A stretch of DNA of 64,000 bases, from contig NZ_VUOB01000030.1 of NCBI RefSeq assembly GCF_008386585.1, positions 1 to 64,000 on the forward strand, in the 5' to 3' direction. The DNA comes from Solihabitans fulvus. GTDB taxonomy: Bacteria; Actinomycetota; Actinomycetes; Mycobacteriales; Pseudonocardiaceae. Below, in pieces: positions 40,299 through 50,006 of the stretch (positions within the stretch are counted from its first letter, which is position 1; each line of letters begins with the position of its first letter). The translations under genes and the position numbers were made by a program. The notes under the pieces are model-generated. The model was not told the origin of the DNA and searched no databases. It saw only the letters and a program-made list of their open reading frames with translations.

Positions 40299-42842
40299 TC
40301 AGTCGTCGTCCTTGGGCTGCTGCGCGGTCTGGCCTGGGTCACCGGCGTTTCCCGAGGAGCGCAGGGAATGCCGCGCGGCCGGCATCGGCGAGTCAGCGCC
40401 GCGGACGCTCGCCCAGATCGCCCGGTTGAACGTCTGCTCGTCGATCGCGTCCTCGACGGTGAGGTTCTGCGCCGCCGACAGCGCGGCCAGCGGCGAGGCC
40501 GCCGTGTTCCGCTCGTTCAACGGGGTCGACGGCGTCCGCGCCGTGTACGGCCTGGTGTCCGGCCGCCAGGTGAACGGCCGGGCCAACGGCGCGGCGTAGG
40601 CGTCGAACTGCGTCATCGGCCCGATCCCGACCAGCAGCTCGATCGTGCGCAGCATCGAGGCCGTGCTGTAGAAGGTCGAGTCGACCCGCCCGGTGCGGGT
40701 GTACGGGCTGATCACCTCGGCGAGCGTGCGGTGCGCGTCGACGTGGTCCGCGCCGTTCTGCGCGTCGTCCTCGGTGACGAAGATGGCCGTGCTCGACCAG
40801 AACGCCGAGTGCGAGACGGCGTCGACCAGCCGGCCGAGTGCCAGGTCGTTGTCCGCGACGTACGCCGTCGGCGTCGGCGCGCCCTTGTACGTGCCGGCCG
40901 TGTGGTCGTTGGGCAGCCGCAGGAACTCCACCGAGGGCAAGTTCCCGTTGTCCTGGTAGCCCTGGAACTCCTTCAGCCACTCGTCGATCCTCGGCGTGCC
41001 GCAGCTCGCCACCGCGGTGAACGTACCGGCGCTGTCCGGGCAGTTCAGGTCGAAGCCCCGGTAAGCGTGGTCGGTGTTCGCGTCGAGCAGCGGATCCGCC
41101 GCCGTGTAACCGTTCGCGCCGCCGTTGACGTAGAAACCGTAGTTGCGGAAGGAGATGCCCGCGCCTGCGAGGCGGTCCCAGATGTAGGCGTTGGCCGGGT
41201 CGCGGTTCGGTGCGATGGCCGGTTCGCCGCTCTCCGAGGGGTACGGGTGGTTGCGGCCGGAGTAGTTGGCCGGCCAACCCTGTTCGGCGTACGGGTTGGA
41301 GTTGGCCGCCACCGACCAGTTCCAGCCCTGCGCGCTGACCTCGGCGTCGGCGTAGAAGTTGTCCAGCGTCACGTACTGCCGCGCCAGCGCCCGCGCGTTG
41401 GGCGCCGACTCGTCGCCGAACAGGTTCAGCGCAGGGCTGCCGTCGCCCCTGCCGAGGGAACCGAACTCCTGGTCGTAGGTGCGGTTCTCCTTGACCACGT
41501 AGATGACGTGCCTGATCGGGCTGGACTGGCCGGGATGCTGGGGTACCACCGCGGACGCGTCCTGCGCCGCGTGCCGCTCGCCGTGCTCGTCGAAGCCGTC
41601 GTTGTCGCGGACCTGGTCGGTCCAGTCCCTCAGCCGCGCCCGGTCGTCGGGACGCGGGATCACCGACAGCGTGCCGACCATCATCGAACCGACGTACTGG
41701 CTCGGCGAGGTCGGTGCAGGACTCTCCGGGTTCGGGTGGCCGGGGCCGTCGTTGGGGCCGGCGCCGAGGCCCTTGGCGTTGGTGACGAACAACAACGCGC
41801 CGACCGGGACGACGGCGGTCGGGTACCAGGCGGTCGGCACCAGGCCGCGCACGGACCCGGAGTCGATGTCGACGACGGCGATGTCGTTGTTGCCGGAGTT
41901 CGCCACGTACAGGGTGCGCTGGTCGGTCGACAGCGCCACCGCGTCCGGGTTGCTGCCGACGGGCGCACCACGGTATGGCGCAAGGGAAATCGTGCGCACC
42001 ACCCGGCCTGCCGCAGTGTCCAGCACGCTGACCTCGTCGCTGTCGCCGTTCGCGACGTAGAGGCGCCTGCCCGCGCCGTCCAGCACCGCCCTGTTGGGAT
42101 GGGTGCCGACGGTGACCTGCCCGACGGGCCTGAGCGAGCCGCCGCCGATGTCCAGCACGCTCACCGTGTTCGAGCCCTGCTCGGTCACCCACGCCCTCGT
42201 GCCGTCGGGGCTCGGCACCACCGAGTAGGGCGCGTGCCCAACGCCGGTGGTCTGCTGCTGGCCGCTGCGCAGGTCGATCGACGTCACGGCGTCCGCGAGC
42301 CGGTCGGCGACCAGCAGCCGCCCGCCGTCCGGAGTCAGCGCGATGCCCGCAGGGTAGGGGTTGAGCGCCTTGCCGGACTCCGACCTGGTCGGCAGCGGGA
42401 TGGGCGCCGTCTCGGTGAGTCCAGCGTCGCCGACCGCGTAGGTGCGGATCTTGTTGTTGCCGCCGGCACTCGCGTACAGCGTCCGGCCGTCGCGGCTGAA
42501 CGCGAGGCCGACGAACAGGGCCTGCGGGCTGGCGTACTGGATGGTCTGGACTACCGCGCCGGAGCCGGTGTCCACCAGTTGCAGCGCCTGCGTGCCCTGG
42601 CCGTCGTTGGTGACGGCCAGCCAGCGGCCGTCCGGCGAGGCGACCGCGTTCAGCGGCAGGTCGCTCAGGTTGGTCTGGTGGCCGGCCGGGGTCACCCGGA
42701 AGCCGATCGGGGTGATCGCGCCGTCGTCGGGCAGCGGCCCTGCCTCGGTTCTCTGCCCCGCCGACGCCATTCCCGCTGTGCCGAGCGCGAGCGTCAGCAC
42801 CGTTGTCATCAGAACACGTCGGCTGCGAAACCGGATCCTCAC
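40299..42842 (-). CDS. secreted YncE-type beta-propeller / phosphoesterase fusion
   Basis: An 847-residue exported protein. A signal peptide (RRVLMTTVLTLALGTAGMAS) is followed by a YVTN-type propeller to about residue 400 (repeats such as SPDGRWLAVTNDGQGTQAL and RRLYVANGDSDEVSVLDTA). A PF04185-like phosphoesterase domain follows (HVIYVVKENRTYDQEFGSLG, NFYADAEVSAQGWNW, IFVTEDDAQNGADHVDAHR). Such two-part proteins are common in actinomycetes; substrate unknown, perhaps phosphate esters or lipids. The GTG start has GAGGAGG 6 bases upstream. Confidence 0.9.
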   Translation of the reverse strand: MRIRFRSRRVLMTTVLTLALGTAGMASAGQRTEAGPLPDDGAITPIGFRVTPAGHQTNLSDLPLNAVASPDGRWLAVTNDGQGTQALQLVDTGSGAVVQTIQYASPQALFVGLAFSRDGRTLYASAGGNNKIRTYAVGDAGLTETAPIPLPTRSESGKALNPYPAGIALTPDGGRLLVADRLADAVTSIDLRSGQQQTTGVGHAPYSVVPSPDGTRAWVTEQGSNTVSVLDIGGGSLRPVGQVTVGTHPNRAVLDGAGRRLYVANGDSDEVSVLDTAAGRVVRTISLAPYRGAPVGSNPDAVALSTDQRTLYVANSGNNDIAVVDIDSGSVRGLVPTAWYPTAVVPVGALLFVTNAKGLGAGPNDGPGHPNPESPAPTSPSQYVGSMMVGTLSVIPRPDDRARLRDWTDQVRDNDGFDEHGERHAAQDASAVVPQHPGQSSPIRHVIYVVKENRTYDQEFGSLGRGDGSPALNLFGDESAPNARALARQYVTLDNFYADAEVSAQGWNWSVAANSNPYAEQGWPANYSGRNHPYPSESGEPAIAPNRDPANAYIWDRLAGAGISFRNYGFYVNGGANGYTAADPLLDANTDHAYRGFDLNCPDSAGTFTAVASCGTPRIDEWLKEFQGYQDNGNLPSVEFLRLPNDHTAGTYKGAPTPTAYVADNDLALGRLVDAVSHSAFWSSTAIFVTEDDAQNGADHVDAHRTLAEVISPYTRTGRVDSTFYSTASMLRTIELLVGIGPMTQFDAYAAPLARPFTWRPDTRPYTARTPSTPLNERNTAASPLAALSAAQNLTVEDAIDEQTFNRAIWASVRGADSPMPAARHSLRSSGNAGDPGQTAQQPKDDD

Positions 42843-42941
42843 GAGGTTCCTCCTCGGCTTGGGCACGTCGTGTCAGCACAGCATCACCGCCCAAGGTGAA
42901 TCCCCGATGTCCGCCAGACGAGCACTGTCCGGCGCGTTCGC

Positions 42942-44018
42942 TCAGCCGACCGGCGCCACCGCAAGCAACTCGCGGATCTCGCGCACCGCGGCCCTGCCGG
43001 CGCGGCTCGCGCCGATCGTGCTGGCCGACGGCCCGTACCCGACCAGGTGCAGCCTCGGCTCGTTCGCCGCGCGGGTGCCGATGACGCGGATTCCGCCGCC
43101 GGGCTCGCGCAGGCCGAGCGGGGCCAGATGGTCGACGGCGGCCCGGAACCCCGTGCACCACAGGATCACGTCGGCGGAGACCGTTCGGCCGTCGTCCCAC
43201 GCGACGCCGTCGGGGGTGATGCGGTCGAACATCGGCAGCCGCGCCAACACGCCGCGCGCCATCGCGTCCCGCACCTCGGGGGTCAGCTGAAGTCCGGTCA
43301 CGCTGACCACGCTCGCCGGCGGCTTGCCCTCCCGAACCCGCCGCTCCACCATCGCGACGGCGGCGCGGCCGATCTCGTGGCTGAACGGGCCTTCGCGGAA
43401 CACCGGCGGCCTGCGGGTGACCCAGGTCGTGTCGGCCACCTCGGCGATCTCGGTGAGCAGCTGCACGGCGGACGTGCCGCCGCCGACCACCACGACCCGT
43501 CGCCCGGCGAACTCCTCGGGCCCCCGGTAGTCGGCGGTGTGCAGCTGCCGGCCGCGAAATCCGGCCATGCCTGGGTAGTAGGGCCAGAACGGGCGCGTCC
43601 ACGTGCCGGTCGCGTTGACGACCGCCCTGGCGGACCACGTGCCGGCCGAACTCTCCACGACGAGCCTGCCGTCGCCGCCGTCGCGAACCGCCGTGACGGC
43701 GGCCGGCCGGTGCACCGGCAGCTCGAACTCCCGTTCGTAGGCGGCGAAGTAGGCGCTCACCACGTCGGAAGCCGACCTGGACACGTCGGTGACGCCGAGC
43801 GGCCGGCCGGGCAGCTCGTTGAGGCCGTGCACCTTGCTCAGCGTCAGCGAGGGCCAGCGGTGCCGCCACGCCCCGCCGGGGCCGTCGTCGCCGTCCAGCA
43901 CGACATAGCCGGACCCGGCCGCGAAGCCCGCGCGGCGCAGGAAGTACGCGCTGGACAGGCCGGCCTGGCCCGCCCCGATGACCACGACGTCGGTGCTGTC
44001 CACACCGAATGGAACCAC
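42942..44018 (-). CDS. flavin-containing monooxygenase / NAD(P)-binding oxidoreductase
   Basis: A 358-residue FAD/NADPH enzyme of the CzcO-like monooxygenase group. The FAD motif is VVVIGAGQAGLSSAYFLRRA, the NADPH motif VVVVGGGTSAVQLL, and ATGTW plus the late LWCTGFRAAVDHL complete the pattern. Such enzymes oxygenate N, S or ketone groups or act in metal resistance. It stands alone among secreted-protein genes, so its pathway cannot be inferred. Confidence 0.88.
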   Translation of the reverse strand: MVPFGVDSTDVVVIGAGQAGLSSAYFLRRAGFAAGSGYVVLDGDDGPGGAWRHRWPSLTLSKVHGLNELPGRPLGVTDVSRSASDVVSAYFAAYEREFELPVHRPAAVTAVRDGGDGRLVVESSAGTWSARAVVNATGTWTRPFWPYYPGMAGFRGRQLHTADYRGPEEFAGRRVVVVGGGTSAVQLLTEIAEVADTTWVTRRPPVFREGPFSHEIGRAAVAMVERRVREGKPPASVVSVTGLQLTPEVRDAMARGVLARLPMFDRITPDGVAWDDGRTVSADVILWCTGFRAAVDHLAPLGLREPGGGIRVIGTRAANEPRLHLVGYGPSASTIGASRAGRAAVREIRELLAVAPVG

Positions 44019-44113
44019 GGTGTCCGGTTCGGGCTTCCGCTGGGTGACGACCGTCTCCTACCGGTCATCACCACGCCGGTGCAGGGCGCAGGTCGTGTCG
44101 CAGTGCGCATGAT

Positions 44114-44150
44114 GAAACCCCGCCCCGGTCGGTGACCGGGACGGGGTTTC
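44114..44150. terminator. hairpin terminator after the wall-anchored phosphoesterase gene
   Basis: GAAACCCCGCCCCGGTC and GACCGGGACGGGGTTTC pair over 17 bp with one mismatch and a 3-base loop; it lies 27 bp past the stop on the minus strand. Confidence 0.85.
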
Positions 44151-44177
44151 GGGGGTGTTGACCTAGGTGTTGACCGA

Positions 44178-45974
44178 CTAGCCGCGCGAGGCCGCGCGGC
44201 GGCGGGCGACGAACACCGCGCCGCCGCCGAGCACGACGAGCGCGCCGGCGACGAGCGCGACGACCTGCACGTTGGCGCCGGTGTTGGCGAGCTGGTCACC
44301 GTTGCCGCTGGCGGTCGCCGTCCCGGTGGTCGACGGGGTCGCGCCGCTCGACGGGGTCGCGCTGGAGGACGGGGTGGTCGGCGTGGGCTGGCCGGTCACC
44401 TTGTCCAGGATCAGCGTCGCGTTGTTCGGGTGCTCGAAGTCGAACATGTTGTCCAACTTGCCTGCGAGCTCGTCGAACGAGTGGTCGCCGATGTCGCCGG
44501 TCTTCCAGTTGTCCTCGATGAAGCGCAGCGTCGAGGTCTGGTCGGTGACGGTGTGGTCGACGAAGTTGCTCTTCGCGTAGGGCGAGATCACCAGCAGCGG
44601 CAGGCGCGGGCCGTAGCCGCACCGGTCCAGGTAGCCGCCGGCCTCCTTGCCGTCGCCGCAGACACCCGGCGCGGTGAGGGCGTCCTCGTTCTTGTCGTGC
44701 GAGGAGTTCTTGATCGGTCCGGGCACGTGGTCGTACCAGCCGTCGGAGTCGTCGTACTCGATGACGACCGCGGTCGAGGCCCAGTCCTTGGACTTCTGGA
44801 GCTTGTTGATCGTGTCGACGACGAACTGCTGCTCGTCCAGCGGGTCCGAGTAGCCGGCGTGGCCGTCCTGGTACTTGGCGGCCTTCAGGTAGCTCACCGC
44901 GGGCAGGTTGTCGTTCTGGAGCGCGGTGTCGAAGTCGCTGATGTCGTACTGGTGGTTGGCCTGGTCGTCGTGACCGATGGCCGAGGCCGAGGACGGCGCC
45001 ACGTGGTGCTGGTTGGACGTCGACTTGTAGTACTCGAACGGCTGGTGGTGCGGGCTGTAGTCGCTGACGTTGGCGCCCAACAGGTTCTTGTGGGCGCTGC
45101 CGCAGACCGCGGTGCCGTCGGCCTTGGTGCTGGTCGGCTTGAAGCCGCCCTGGAAGAAGCCCCAGCTGACCTTCTTCTCCGACAGCAGGTCACCGATGTT
45201 CTTACCCTGCATGGCCAGCAGGCTGCCGGCCTTGGTGGGGTTGGAGCAGTCGTCGAAGGCCGGGTCCGGGTCGTCGATGACGGTGCCGACGCCCTTGGCG
45301 TCAGGGGAGACCACGACGCCCGCCGGGTCGGACGGCTTGCCGGTCTTGTCCTGCGCGACCGCGCCGTGCGTCTGGCCCGAGATCAGGTTGATCGCGCCGG
45401 GGGTGGACGGCCCGAAGGTCGTGCCGAAGCTGTTGTCGCTCATGGCGAACCGCTGGGCGTAGTTCCACATGCCCGTGGTGGTGTTGCCGTCGTAGTAGTC
45501 CATCACCAGGCCGTTGCGGCCGTACAGCCCGCCGGTGCAGGTGGGGACGTCGGTGTGCTCGACGAACTGGTCCATCTTGCCGCCGTTGAACGCCTTCTGC
45601 TCATCGCCGTACTCGTGGTCCTGGTCGCACGTGAACGCCTTGTCCGGGCCGAGCCGCTGGGGCTGCACGGAGTTCGGGTTGTGCGTCAACAGGTCCTGGG
45701 TCAGGCCGTTGACCTTCGGCGTGTCCGCCTTGGCGTTGAAGGTCTGCCCGTCGGTGTTGGCGGCCTTCGGGTAGGTGCCGAAGTAGTGGTCGAAGGAGAC
45801 GTTCTCCTGGAAGATCACCACCAGGTGCTGGATCGGCGTCGCGGTGGCCGCGGCGGCGGGACCCGCCGTGCCGATGGCCATAAGGCCGACCAACCCGGTT
45901 GCGGCAAGGGCAGCGGCCCCCCGACGGGCCGGCCGCAGCCACGCCCGTCCGCCACTGTGTGAGCCTGTGCGCAC
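44178..45974 (-). CDS. cell-wall-anchored phosphoesterase (phospholipase C/acid phosphatase-like) with LAxTG signal
   Basis: A 598-residue PF04185-family protein. Signal peptide to about AAA-ATA, then IQHLVVIFQENVSFDHYFGT, FGTTFGPSTPGAINLISGQT and VVIEYDDSDGWYDHVPGP, the metal-binding segments of the family. After a Thr/Pro/Ser-rich stretch the C-terminus is LANTG (562-566), a hydrophobic helix and RRRAASRG: a class E sortase signal, so the enzyme should be covalently attached to peptidoglycan. The GTG after AGGAGGA is preferred to an ATG six codons earlier that overlaps this ribosome binding site. Confidence 0.9.
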   Translation of the reverse strand: MRTGSHSGGRAWLRPARRGAAALAATGLVGLMAIGTAGPAAAATATPIQHLVVIFQENVSFDHYFGTYPKAANTDGQTFNAKADTPKVNGLTQDLLTHNPNSVQPQRLGPDKAFTCDQDHEYGDEQKAFNGGKMDQFVEHTDVPTCTGGLYGRNGLVMDYYDGNTTTGMWNYAQRFAMSDNSFGTTFGPSTPGAINLISGQTHGAVAQDKTGKPSDPAGVVVSPDAKGVGTVIDDPDPAFDDCSNPTKAGSLLAMQGKNIGDLLSEKKVSWGFFQGGFKPTSTKADGTAVCGSAHKNLLGANVSDYSPHHQPFEYYKSTSNQHHVAPSSASAIGHDDQANHQYDISDFDTALQNDNLPAVSYLKAAKYQDGHAGYSDPLDEQQFVVDTINKLQKSKDWASTAVVIEYDDSDGWYDHVPGPIKNSSHDKNEDALTAPGVCGDGKEAGGYLDRCGYGPRLPLLVISPYAKSNFVDHTVTDQTSTLRFIEDNWKTGDIGDHSFDELAGKLDNMFDFEHPNNATLILDKVTGQPTPTTPSSSATPSSGATPSTTGTATASGNGDQLANTGANVQVVALVAGALVVLGGGAVFVARRRAASRG

Positions 45975-46173
45975 AGCTGTCCTCCTGGACATCAAAACGA
46001 CTGGTAGGGCGATCGCCACGGGCGGAGCGCCGGGGCAACACTGTGCCGGCTTGAGGGCAAGCGGACAACCCTTTGGTGTACAACGGGTGAACTCCGCGCC
46101 AATGGAATATGGCGCGACTGCCGATCTGTCTGATCCGCGACGAGACGTCCGATTTGTCTCGCTGAAACGTGAT

Positions 46174-46204
46174 GATGGCGGGCCCGGGACCCGGGCCCGC
46201 CATC
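46174..46204. terminator. hairpin terminator after the BNR-propeller gene
   Basis: GATGGCGGGCCCGGG-A-CCCGGGCCCGCCATC is a perfect 15-bp inverted repeat, 9 bp from the stop of the minus-strand gene. Confidence 0.85.
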
Positions 46205-46212
46205 CGGGTGGA

Positions 46213-48744
46213 TCAGTCCTTCAGGCCCCACGTCCAGATTCCGCGACCGTGCGTGGCGAGCGCGAGATACCTGCCGTCGGGAGACACCGTCAGTTGCTGC
46301 CCCGACGCGCTCGGTAGCTTGCTGCCGAGCCGGAACCAGAGACCCGGCAACCACGCGGAGCTGAGGAACACGCCGCCGTCGGTGGCCGCGACGAGCAACC
46401 CGTGCCACTGCACCACCGACGTCGTCGGCAGGTCCGGCAGGTTGCCGGTGCTGTCCGACCACGACGCGCCGCCGTCAGCCGACTCGAACACGTGTCCCCT
46501 GCCTGCGCCGGGCACCCACGTGTCGGTGTAGCCGCCGAAGGAGACGAACAGGTGCCCGTCCCGGTACGGGTCGAGCGAGATCGACGTGATGTACCTCGAC
46601 GGCAGGTTCGCGCCGGGCAGTCGGTGCCAGGAACCGCCGAAGTTCGTGTCGATGCCCGAGTGGTAGACCCCGGTCGGGTCGCGGAGCCGCCAGGCGGCGT
46701 AGACCGTGTCGCCCTTCGCCACCACGGCGGTCACCTGTGCGCCGGTGTCATGCACGTTTTTCCAGTCACACGCGGTCGGGCCGCACGTGCTGTTCCAGCC
46801 CTTGCCCTGGTTGTCCCACACGTACCGGCCGCCGGCCACCCAGTGGTCGGTGTTGTTGATGTCGGCCGAGTACGGCGCGATGAACAGGGTGCTGGGATCG
46901 CACGGGTTGGCCACGGTGCCCGGTACCGGGTCGTCGCACGACGGCGTGTCCGTGGTGTAGGACGGCGTGGCGTTGTCGGACTTGCCGCCGTTCTCGGTGC
47001 GCGCCATGGCCAGGTGCACGTACTCGTTGACCGCCCTGTTGCCGTTGCGCGGGTCGACGATCACCTGGCCGCCGTCGCCGCCGAACGGCGAGACCTGTTC
47101 CTTCGCGCCAGGCAGCAGCAGCGAGACTCCGTTGTCCTGGAGCCCGCCCCACACCGCGTCGCCGCCGGCGACCTTGCCGATGCCGACCGAGTAGTACTGG
47201 AGCGTGTGCAGGCCCTTGTTGTGGTTGTCCCACTTGACGACCCCGCGCAGCGAGGTCGGCCGCGAGTAGACGCCGCCGTCGTTGCCGAAGTACGCGGTGC
47301 CGTCGCTGGTGACGGTCACGGCGTGCTGGTCGGCGTGCGTGGTGCCAGGGCAGGTGATCTTGGCCGGGTCGGCGTTCCAGCACGGCAGGCTGAAGTTCCA
47401 GTACGGGCCGATGACCTGCCAGCTGGCGCCCCTGTCCGAGGTCTCGTAGACGTCCTCGAGGCCGAGGTACACGTGGTTCGGGTCGACCGGGTCGGCCGTC
47501 ACGTACTGGTCGTACCAGCCCTGGCATCCGCCGCAGCCCTGCGCGCCGGCCGCCACCAGTGACGGCGTGCTCGCGATCCTCGTCCACGGGCCGGACGGGA
47601 CGCCGGAGTCCGCGCGGTACACACCGCTCAGCGTGCCGCTGTTTGCCGAGCTCTGCACGACCGCGAACAGCGCGGAAGCGTTGGCGTTCCAGGTGAACGT
47701 GGTCCGACCGATGTCCCCGTTGGCGAGGTCGCCGGTCGCCGTCACCTGCTGGTAGGTGCCGGCCCCGCCGCCCGTGGTGGACAGGTAGAAGCCGTTCTGG
47801 CTGCCGGCGCGCAGACCGCCGTTGACGATGACGGTCGCCACCGTGCCGCCGTTGCTGCCCGGCAGCACCCGCACGTCCGTCGCGAACGAGGCTGCCGCTC
47901 CCGCTGCCGGCGCGAGCACCGTGGTCCACGGGGTCGTGAGGTCGCCGAGGTCGTGCCGCAGCAGGCCCTGGTTGGTCGCCGCGTACACGTGGCCCGCGCC
48001 GTCCAACGCGATCCTGGCGCTACGTAGGCCGAAGTAGGATTGGCCGACCTGCTGCCAGGTGCGGCCCCGGTCGGTGGAGTGGTAGATGGCGTTGCCGGCC
48101 AGGCTGTCCGCGCTGAAGTCGGACTCGCCGGTGCCGACCCACACGCTGTGGTCGGCAGGGTCGACGGCGATCGCGCCGATCGCGAGGCTGGGCATGCTGT
48201 CCCACAACGGCTGCCAGTCGTTGCCGCCGTTGTCGGAACGCCACACGCCGCCGTCCGCCGCGCCGACGTACACCGTGCGCGCACCGTCGCTGGCGAGCGC
48301 GCTCACCCGGCCCGCGACGTAGCCAGAACCGCCGGTCGAGTTGGACCAGTTGGGATCGCGGTAGTCCAGGGCGTCGCTGTTGTACGGCTGGTTGGTGAGT
48401 TCCTTCCACGGGCCGGGGATGTTCGGCAGCCGCTGGCCCTGCTGCTGGCCGCTGTAGTACGCCTGCGGCACGGCCTCGACGCCCGGCGCGTTGCGGATCT
48501 CGGTGTACTGCGCGGCGGCGTCCATCAGGTCCGGCGTCTCGTCGCCGGAGTCGTGGCTGTTGCCGTTGGTGGTGTCCAGCGCGCGCACGTGGTGCTTGGT
48601 GAGGTGGTTGACGATGCCGGCCGGGCCGTGCGGCGCTGCCGATGGCGCGGCGGCGGCCGGATTCGTGCCGAGCGCGGCGGTCACAAGCGCCGCGACGGCG
48701 ACCGCGGGCAGTGTTCTACTGCGCCAGGATAATTGTGTTGCCAT
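46213..48744 (-). CDS. secreted BNR/sialidase-like beta-propeller protein
   Basis: An 843-residue exported protein. A signal peptide ends near NPAAAA. The rest has repeated BNR/Asp-box-like blades, for example VYVGAADGGVWRSDNGGNDW, IYHSTDRGRTWQQVG, VYETSDRGASWQVIG and VFESADGGASWSDSTG, like the large two-propeller architecture of xyloglucanases and sortilin-type proteins. Catalytic residues of sialidases are not evident, so a glycan-binding or glycoside hydrolase 74-like role is only a suggestion. ATG with GGGAAGG upstream. Confidence 0.82.
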   Translation of the reverse strand: MATQLSWRSRTLPAVAVAALVTAALGTNPAAAAPSAAPHGPAGIVNHLTKHHVRALDTTNGNSHDSGDETPDLMDAAAQYTEIRNAPGVEAVPQAYYSGQQQGQRLPNIPGPWKELTNQPYNSDALDYRDPNWSNSTGGSGYVAGRVSALASDGARTVYVGAADGGVWRSDNGGNDWQPLWDSMPSLAIGAIAVDPADHSVWVGTGESDFSADSLAGNAIYHSTDRGRTWQQVGQSYFGLRSARIALDGAGHVYAATNQGLLRHDLGDLTTPWTTVLAPAAGAAASFATDVRVLPGSNGGTVATVIVNGGLRAGSQNGFYLSTTGGGAGTYQQVTATGDLANGDIGRTTFTWNANASALFAVVQSSANSGTLSGVYRADSGVPSGPWTRIASTPSLVAAGAQGCGGCQGWYDQYVTADPVDPNHVYLGLEDVYETSDRGASWQVIGPYWNFSLPCWNADPAKITCPGTTHADQHAVTVTSDGTAYFGNDGGVYSRPTSLRGVVKWDNHNKGLHTLQYYSVGIGKVAGGDAVWGGLQDNGVSLLLPGAKEQVSPFGGDGGQVIVDPRNGNRAVNEYVHLAMARTENGGKSDNATPSYTTDTPSCDDPVPGTVANPCDPSTLFIAPYSADINNTDHWVAGGRYVWDNQGKGWNSTCGPTACDWKNVHDTGAQVTAVVAKGDTVYAAWRLRDPTGVYHSGIDTNFGGSWHRLPGANLPSRYITSISLDPYRDGHLFVSFGGYTDTWVPGAGRGHVFESADGGASWSDSTGNLPDLPTTSVVQWHGLLVAATDGGVFLSSAWLPGLWFRLGSKLPSASGQQLTVSPDGRYLALATHGRGIWTWGLKD

Positions 48745-48928
48745 GAGCCTTCCCGTCCTTCGGTACTGCCCCCCGGCAGTTCGCAGGCCGAGGCTAGCCA
48801 GCGGACTGGCTCCGTCGGGACGGTGGAAAGCCTTGAAAATCAACAGTATTGGCGTTCGGCGGGCACCGAAAGCGGTCCAGCCGCATGATCAGGACGATGC
48901 GGGCGAATCGCCGGGTCCAGGTCAGCCT

Positions 48929-48993
48929 GAGCAGGGCTGGGATCGGCTCTCAGCCCGAGCAGGGCTGGGATCGGCTCTCAGCCCGAGCAGGGC
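48929..48993. repeat. 28-bp tandem repeat over the end of the beta-helix gene
   Basis: Two identical 28-bp units start at 48929 and 48957 and a 10-bp partial third follows at 48985. Each unit contains GGGCTG...CAGCCC (minus strand), able to form a small hairpin, and the gene's last codons and TGA sit in the second unit. The duplication copies a terminator-like element. Confidence 0.88.
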
Positions 48994-50006
48994 AGTGTGG
49001 CGCCGAGCGAGGTGACCCGGTAGTTGCGGTCGATCGTCACGAGCCGGTTGTCCGACCACACGCCGATCGCGCCGCAGGCACTGGCGACGGGACCGTAGAT
49101 CCAGCTGCCGTCGACGACCCGGTTGCCCTGCACGACGTAGTGCCCGCCGCCGTTGTTGACCCGGATCGTCTCGCTGCCGCCGAGCAGCAGGTTGTCCTGG
49201 ACCACCGCGTCCTTGGACCCGTCGGAGATGAACACCGGCGCGGTCTGCCCGGACATGGGCACATCGCGCTGGTCGAGCGTGTTGTGCCGAATCACGACAT
49301 CGACGCCGCCCTGGTAGCCCTGCACCCCGTCGGAGTGCGCCTCCGGTGTGCCGCACAGGTGCACGAAGGAGTCCTGGATCAGCACGTGGTCGCCGGCCAC
49401 ACCGTACCCGTCGCCGTGACCGTGGATGTAGACGCGGGTCGCGGTGAACCTGGCCTCGCCGACACCGGTTTCCAGGTTGCAGCCGGAGTCGGCGCCCACC
49501 GTGGAGTCCGTGATGGTGTACGGGTGCTGCCCCTGGGTGTTGGTGACGAAGCCGTCGATCTGGCTGTTGCGGATCACCACGTTGTCCGCGAGCACGTTGA
49601 GGTTCCCGGTGACGTGCCGTGCGTCGATCACCTGGCCCGGTGTCGAGGCGTTGAGATCGCCGTCCACCACCGCCAGTTTCGTGCCAGGCGGCACGCCGGT
49701 GCACTCGGTGGTCGGATAGGCGGGCGCGGCGGGGCAGGACCGACCGCCGGACTGCGGGGGCGGGGGAGCGGCCGGGGTCGTCGTCTTCACCGGTGGGGGC
49801 GCCGGTGCGGACGGCGTGGTGGTCGTCGTGGCCGGGGGCGGCGTGGTGGTCGTCGGCTCCGCCGTTGTCGTGGCGGGTTCGGCCGACGACGAGGGCGGGG
49901 CGGCGCTCGTGCCGTCGTGGCAGGAGGCGAGCAGCGCGCAGACGCCGAACATCGCTCCGGCAACACTTATTCTTGCTCGACGGGAAATCACGGGTCCAGC
50001 GGACAT
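48978..50006 (-). CDS. lipoprotein with right-handed parallel beta-helix
   Basis: A 342-residue protein. The lipobox is ALLASC with Cys29, followed by a Thr/Pro/Ala linker (about 30-85) and a right-handed beta-helix with stacked turns such as VTGNLNVLADNVVIRNSQI, VLIQDSFVHLC and DVVIRHNTLDQRDVP. The fold is typical of pectate lyases and polysaccharide-modifying enzymes; I cannot point to catalytic residues. ATG with GGAAGGA upstream. It is the last of four large secreted proteins in a row. Confidence 0.8.
   Translation of the reverse strand: MSAGPVISRRARISVAGAMFGVCALLASCHDGTSAAPPSSSAEPATTTAEPTTTTPPPATTTTTPSAPAPPPVKTTTPAAPPPPQSGGRSCPAAPAYPTTECTGVPPGTKLAVVDGDLNASTPGQVIDARHVTGNLNVLADNVVIRNSQIDGFVTNTQGQHPYTITDSTVGADSGCNLETGVGEARFTATRVYIHGHGDGYGVAGDHVLIQDSFVHLCGTPEAHSDGVQGYQGGVDVVIRHNTLDQRDVPMSGQTAPVFISDGSKDAVVQDNLLLGGSETIRVNNGGGHYVVQGNRVVDGSWIYGPVASACGAIGVWSDNRLVTIDRNYRVTSLGATLPCSG

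Noticed and set aside
40368..42899. 843-codon open frame on the plus strand opposite the propeller-phosphoesterase
   Set aside because: Composition is Arg/Val/Gly-biased as expected from antisense of a GC-rich gene; no motif and no ribosome binding site.
40393..43869. Very long open frame (1158 codons) on the minus strand across two genes
   Set aside because: It is a shadow frame: Arg/Gly/Ala-rich, no domain, overlapping well-supported phosphoesterase and monooxygenase genes in another frame.
44430..45962. 510-codon plus-strand frame opposite the wall-anchored phosphoesterase
   Set aside because: Low-complexity Val/Leu/Arg antisense frame; the opposite strand encodes a complete known protein.
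48929..48993. Repeat array considered as a CRISPR
   Set aside because: Units are directly adjacent with no spacers, only two full copies, and they cover a gene end.
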